From positions 62,001 to 126,000 of the forward strand of contig CAYZWI010000003.1 in the NCBI GenBank assembly GCA_964482205.1: a DNA stretch of 64,000 nt, given 5' to 3'. This DNA is from JAZDGX01 sp964482205 (lineage in GTDB: Bacteria > Eisenbacteria > RBG-16-71-46 > CAIMUX01 > WJJG01). A program made the position numbers and the translations under genes. Position 1 is the stretch's first letter. Each line of letters opens with the position of its first letter. Below, one piece after another: positions 61,306-64,000 of the stretch. The notes under the pieces were generated by a model. The model was not told where the DNA came from. It searched no databases and saw nothing but the letters and a program-made list of their open reading frames with translations.

Positions 61306-61938
61306 CTACGCGAGCAGCGCCCTCACGCGCTCGACCGCGTTCGCTCCATCGAAGGCGTAGTCATCCGCCCCGATCTTGCGCGCGTACTCCGCCGACACGG
61401 GCGCGCCGCCGATGATCGTGCGCACTTGGCCCGTCAGGCCGCGCTCGCGGATGAGTGCCGTCACGCGCTCCATCGTCGGCATCGTCGTCGTCAGCAGCGC
61501 TGACATGCCGATCACGCGCGCGCCCGATTCCTGCGCGGCCGCGAGGAATCGTTCGGGCGCGACATCGTGACCGAGATCGATCACTTCGAACCCCGCCCCG
61601 CGCAGCATCACCGCCACCAGGTTCTTGCCGATGTCGTGGAGATCGCCCTGCACGGTGCCGAGCACGACCTTGCCGACCGTCGGAATCCCTTCCTTGACCA
61701 GCAACGGCTTCAACTCATCCATGCCCGCGTACATCGCCTTGGCCGCCATCAGCACATCGGGCAGGAAGATCTCGTGGACGCGAAACTTCTCGCCGATCAC
61801 ATTCATCCCGGCGATCAGGCCGCGGTCGAGGATCTCTTTCGGAGCGATTCCCTGGGTGATCGCTTCGCGCGTGAGCGCCTGCACCCGTTCGTCGTCGCCC
61901 CGCTGCAATTCCTCGGCAATGCGTTCCAGGATGTCCAT
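61306..61938 (-). CDS. Corrinoid (B12-binding) protein of the MtbC/MetH class
   Basis: About 210 aa. The N-terminal helical cap region (ILDRGLIAGMNVIGEKFRVHE, DVLMAAKAMYAGMDEL) precedes the Rossmann-type cobalamin domain. That domain has the lower-ligand motif GDLHDIGKNLV (D-x-H-x-x-G) near residue 105, VIDLGHDVAPERF, and GGAPVSAEYARKIGADDY. It shuttles a methyl group on cobalt between a methyltransferase and an acceptor enzyme. It lies between the activation-like gene (14-bp gap) and the homocysteine methyltransferase (55-bp gap). The AAGGAAG ribosome-binding site is reasonable. Confidence 0.94.
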   Translation of the reverse strand: MDILERIAEELQRGDDERVQALTREAITQGIAPKEILDRGLIAGMNVIGEKFRVHEIFLPDVLMAAKAMYAGMDELKPLLVKEGIPTVGKVVLGTVQGDLHDIGKNLVAVMLRGAGFEVIDLGHDVAPERFLAAAQESGARVIGMSALLTTTMPTMERVTALIRERGLTGQVRTIIGGAPVSAEYARKIGADDYAFDGANAVERVRALLA

Positions 61939-61952
61939 CAATCTTCCTTTCC

Positions 61953-62720
61953 TCAACCTGCGCTCTTGGCCGCTGCCTTGCGCCCGCGATCGACGCACTC
62001 GCGCGAACGGCACGACCCGCAGAACGGAAACTCGGCCGCGAAGGAGTGGATTTCGGGCCTCCCGAGCACGATCGCGCCCGAAATCGACTTGAGCGGACTC
62101 ATGAGACAACTCTCTCCGAGTCGAATGCCGATCGCTTCGGGCCCCAATTCGGCGAAGAGCGCCCGCTGGCCGGTCACATCCCAGCCGCAATAGCCGGGAC
62201 TGTATCGCATCGCGCACAAACGCCCCGCCGATTCATCGGCGCGCGATCCGTCGCGCTTCTCGCACGGTGCAAGAAACCGCGCTTCCCACCGCTCTTCCAG
62301 AGTTTCCGCCGCACGCTCGGCCGCTTCCGACGCGGCCGCATCGAGAACCGCAGCAAGGGCGAATTCGCGCGCTTGAAATAACTCTGCGATCTTCCGCTCG
62401 ACCTCCGCCCCAATCGTGACGGCGAAGATCGCGAGCCGTTCGGCCTTCGGGAAGATGCCGGCTAAGGGGCCTTCCGGCGCATTCTTCCCTTCGCCCTGAT
62501 AGATGAACGCGAACCGTTCGGGGCTCACATCCTTCCACACGCCCACCGGCTCTGCACACTCCCGTACAACATCGAGCGCGCGAGAGAGCAGTTCCGATGT
62601 CCGCGCGCCCTGGTGGGCACCCGAGTCCGCCTCCGCGGCTCCCGGCAACCCGAGCGCGCAGCGCACGCGCTCGACATCGGGCACGATCTCTTCCGCGGAC
62701 ATGCGCACGATCTCGCCCAT
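61953..62720 (-). CDS. MetH-activation-domain-like protein
   Basis: About 255 aa. It shows the signature of the cobalamin-dependent methionine synthase activation domain: RYSPGYCGWDVTGQRALFAE and IRLGESCLMSPLKSISG, which in MetH binds AdoMet to reductively remethylate the oxidised cofactor. Here the domain is a free-standing protein. The C-terminus adds a CGSCRSRECVDR cluster (three Cys in C-x2-C-x4-C), possibly for metal or redox. ATG 62720 is preferred (GAGG upstream), but ATG 62744 is also in frame. It sits between the MttB-like and corrinoid genes. Confidence 0.85.
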   Translation of the reverse strand: MGEIVRMSAEEIVPDVERVRCALGLPGAAEADSGAHQGARTSELLSRALDVVRECAEPVGVWKDVSPERFAFIYQGEGKNAPEGPLAGIFPKAERLAIFAVTIGAEVERKIAELFQAREFALAAVLDAAASEAAERAAETLEERWEARFLAPCEKRDGSRADESAGRLCAMRYSPGYCGWDVTGQRALFAELGPEAIGIRLGESCLMSPLKSISGAIVLGRPEIHSFAAEFPFCGSCRSRECVDRGRKAAAKSAG

Positions 62721-62799
62721 CGCGATTGGCCTCACGCTTCGCATCCGCTCTGCGGCATCGCGACTCCGCTTCGAATCCGTTCCGTGGCCGCGACTGCCC

Positions 62800-64000
62800 T
62801 CACGCTTCCAATCCGCTCTTGGGCAGCGCGTCCATCCCGAATTTGCGCGCCTCCTTTTGCATGAGCCGCGTGAGCTCGGTCTTCGCCTCCTTGGACAATC
62901 TCGAAGGCTGCGCCGCCGCCACCAACCGCTCGACTTCGCGATGCGCGCGCTCTCCCAAAGTGAGGCCGCCCTCTTCCATCCAGCGGGCGCGATTGGCGCG
63001 ATCGATCGCGGGGCCGGGGATGTAGTGCTCGTCGCGCAAGTGACGCCGCGTGTGCTTGGAGATGAGCAAGTGGCCTTCGCGCAGCAATTCCTCGAAGCGC
63101 TCCAGCGAAGGGAAATCCTCGCGTGGCGCGATGCCTTCCGCCAACCGGCCGGCGAGGCCGCAGATCTCGTTGTCGACCACGAGCTTTTCGAGACTCTGGC
63201 AGCTCTCGAAGTCGAGCATGCCCGGCCCCGAGACGCTGTTCACCCCCGAGAGCATCGCAAGCGTCGCGCCCATCGAAGTCTCGAGCCCCGCCTGCGCGTC
63301 GAGCTGCTTGGCGTCGCTCAGTCCGATGTAGGCCTGCGTCGGCATCCCGAGATGCTTGCCGATCTCGCTGTAGGCGCAATCGATCATCTGCGTCTCGACC
63401 GCGCCCATCGGAGTCGTCTCGTAGCGCACATCGAAGATCGCGGGCGATCCGCCGTAGAGCACCGGAGCGCCCGGGCGGGCGAGCTGGGTGAGGACCACTC
63501 CGCTCAGCGTCTCGGCGGTGTGCTGAATGAGCGAGCCCACCAAGGTGACCGGCCCCATGAAGCCGGCCAGCGGCATCGAGACATATTCCACCGGCACGCC
63601 GTCGCGCGCGCAGTCGAGCAGGTTCTGCGAAGTCACTTCGCTCCACTTGAGCGGCGCGGTGGGACAGACGGAGAAGATCGTGAGCGGTTTCGCGCGCAGC
63701 TCCTCGGCCGATCCGCGCACCGCGATCTGCAGGTCGCGCATGAGCTCGTACGAAGGAATCGTGAAGGCCCCGGTCACGACCGGCTTCTCGCCGTGCAGCA
63801 GGCTCAAGTACAGCCGGTAGCTGTCCTGGATGCCGGCCGGAACATCGGCCGCGATCATCGCCGTGCTCTGCGAAGCGATGTGCTTCAACCCCGCGACGAG
63901 CTTCGTGTAGCGCACATAATCGGCGGTTTCGGGCCGGCGCATCGCGCCCGAGGGATAGTCGAGGATGTGAATGGCCGCCGAGCCGGGAGTGAAATAGACA
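62800..64000 (-). CDS. MttB-family (trimethylamine methyltransferase-like) corrinoid methyltransferase, partial
   Basis: The N-terminus lies beyond the right edge; the frame is open to 64000 (YFTPGSAAIHILDYPSG just before the visible ATG at 63942). About 400 residues are seen, roughly four-fifths of a 470-500-aa family member. Features: GSAAIHILDYPSGAMRRP, VVTGAFTIPSYELM, TIFSVCPTAPLKWSEVT, AYIGLSDAKQLDAQAGLE, MLSGVNSVSGPGMLDFE. No in-frame TAG occurs, so this is the non-pyrrolysine type, whose known members demethylate glycine betaine, proline betaine or similar quaternary amines onto a corrinoid protein. It heads the cassette with the three genes that follow. Confidence 0.9.
   Translation of the reverse strand, partial: VYFTPGSAAIHILDYPSGAMRRPETADYVRYTKLVAGLKHIASQSTAMIAADVPAGIQDSYRLYLSLLHGEKPVVTGAFTIPSYELMRDLQIAVRGSAEELRAKPLTIFSVCPTAPLKWSEVTSQNLLDCARDGVPVEYVSMPLAGFMGPVTLVGSLIQHTAETLSGVVLTQLARPGAPVLYGGSPAIFDVRYETTPMGAVETQMIDCAYSEIGKHLGMPTQAYIGLSDAKQLDAQAGLETSMGATLAMLSGVNSVSGPGMLDFESCQSLEKLVVDNEICGLAGRLAEGIAPREDFPSLERFEELLREGHLLISKHTRRHLRDEHYIPGPAIDRANRARWMEEGGLTLGERAHREVERLVAAAQPSRLSKEAKTELTRLMQKEARKFGMDALPKSGLEA

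Noticed and set aside
62800..64000. Pyrrolysine-containing MttB
   Set aside because: No in-frame TAG in the visible four-fifths of the gene; the frame reads through normally to the terminal stop.
1..64000. tRNA or rRNA genes
   Set aside because: I looked for T-loop-like GGTTCGAATC words and conserved rRNA stretches and saw none outside coding sequence; a tRNAscan/Infernal run would be decisive.

Overview
This is a high-GC bacterial chromosome window, dense with genes and rich in GTG/TTG starts. It has no rRNA, tRNA, phage, IS or CRISPR signal that I can see. Two exported proteins end in FlgD-like tails of the type used as C-terminal sorting signals in the Bacteroidetes/Chlorobi wider group. 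Together with a tricorn protease homolog, a stand-alone Ser/Thr kinase network and a Gram-negative-type Wzi outer-membrane protein, this suggests an uncultured diderm of the FCB-like or Eisenbacteria-like groups. That placement is inference, not proof.

Layout, left to right. 1-13.6 kb, all on the minus strand: MoxR ATPase, DUF58 and BatA-like genes (read from 13.6 kb leftward), then Mfd, a tricorn protease homolog and a Wzi-like outer-membrane protein cut by the left edge. 14-21 kb, minus: a secreted seven-repeat FG-GAP/VCBS propeller with a sorting tail, a large BTAD/NB-ARC/TPR regulator, and a glutaminyl-peptide cyclotransferase-like lipoprotein, also with a sorting tail. 21-33 kb, mixed strands: a heterodimeric ABC exporter, a membrane-anchored sulfatase-fold enzyme, a beta-carbonic anhydrase, DNA polymerase IV, an MltB-type transglycosylase, an SDR oxidoreductase and a secreted propeller-transglutaminase. 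33-35.5 kb, minus: an ECF sigma factor, its anti-sigma factor and an exported protein with a very acidic centre. 35.6-39.8 kb, plus: a polytopic GT-C-like protein, a WbqC-family protein and a BKACE-family enzyme. 53.8-58 kb, minus: a HAD hydrolase, a ThDP enzyme of the acetolactate synthase family and an aldehyde dehydrogenase with a histone-H1-like tail. 58-60.3 kb: an intergenic region with palindromic 43-bp repeats, then a GT87-type membrane protein. 60.3-64 kb, minus: a corrinoid methyl-transfer cassette (MttB-family methyltransferase, MetH-activation-like protein, corrinoid protein, homocysteine methyltransferase).

The most unusual part is 39.8-53.7 kb. Eight tightly packed minus-strand genes encode three Ser/Thr kinases (with RDD, NTF2-like and PEGA-like C-termini), a PP2C phosphatase, a VWA-FHA membrane protein, a zinc-ribbon FHA protein, a Slt-type lytic transglycosylase and an SH3/NlpC-P60-like protein that has lost its catalytic Cys. 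A divergent SPFH-FHA fusion flanks them. All the parts of a phospho-threonine circuit (writer, eraser, readers) are co-encoded with peptidoglycan-binding or peptidoglycan-cutting proteins and no secretion-system genes. I read this as an envelope-remodelling phospho-signalling module.
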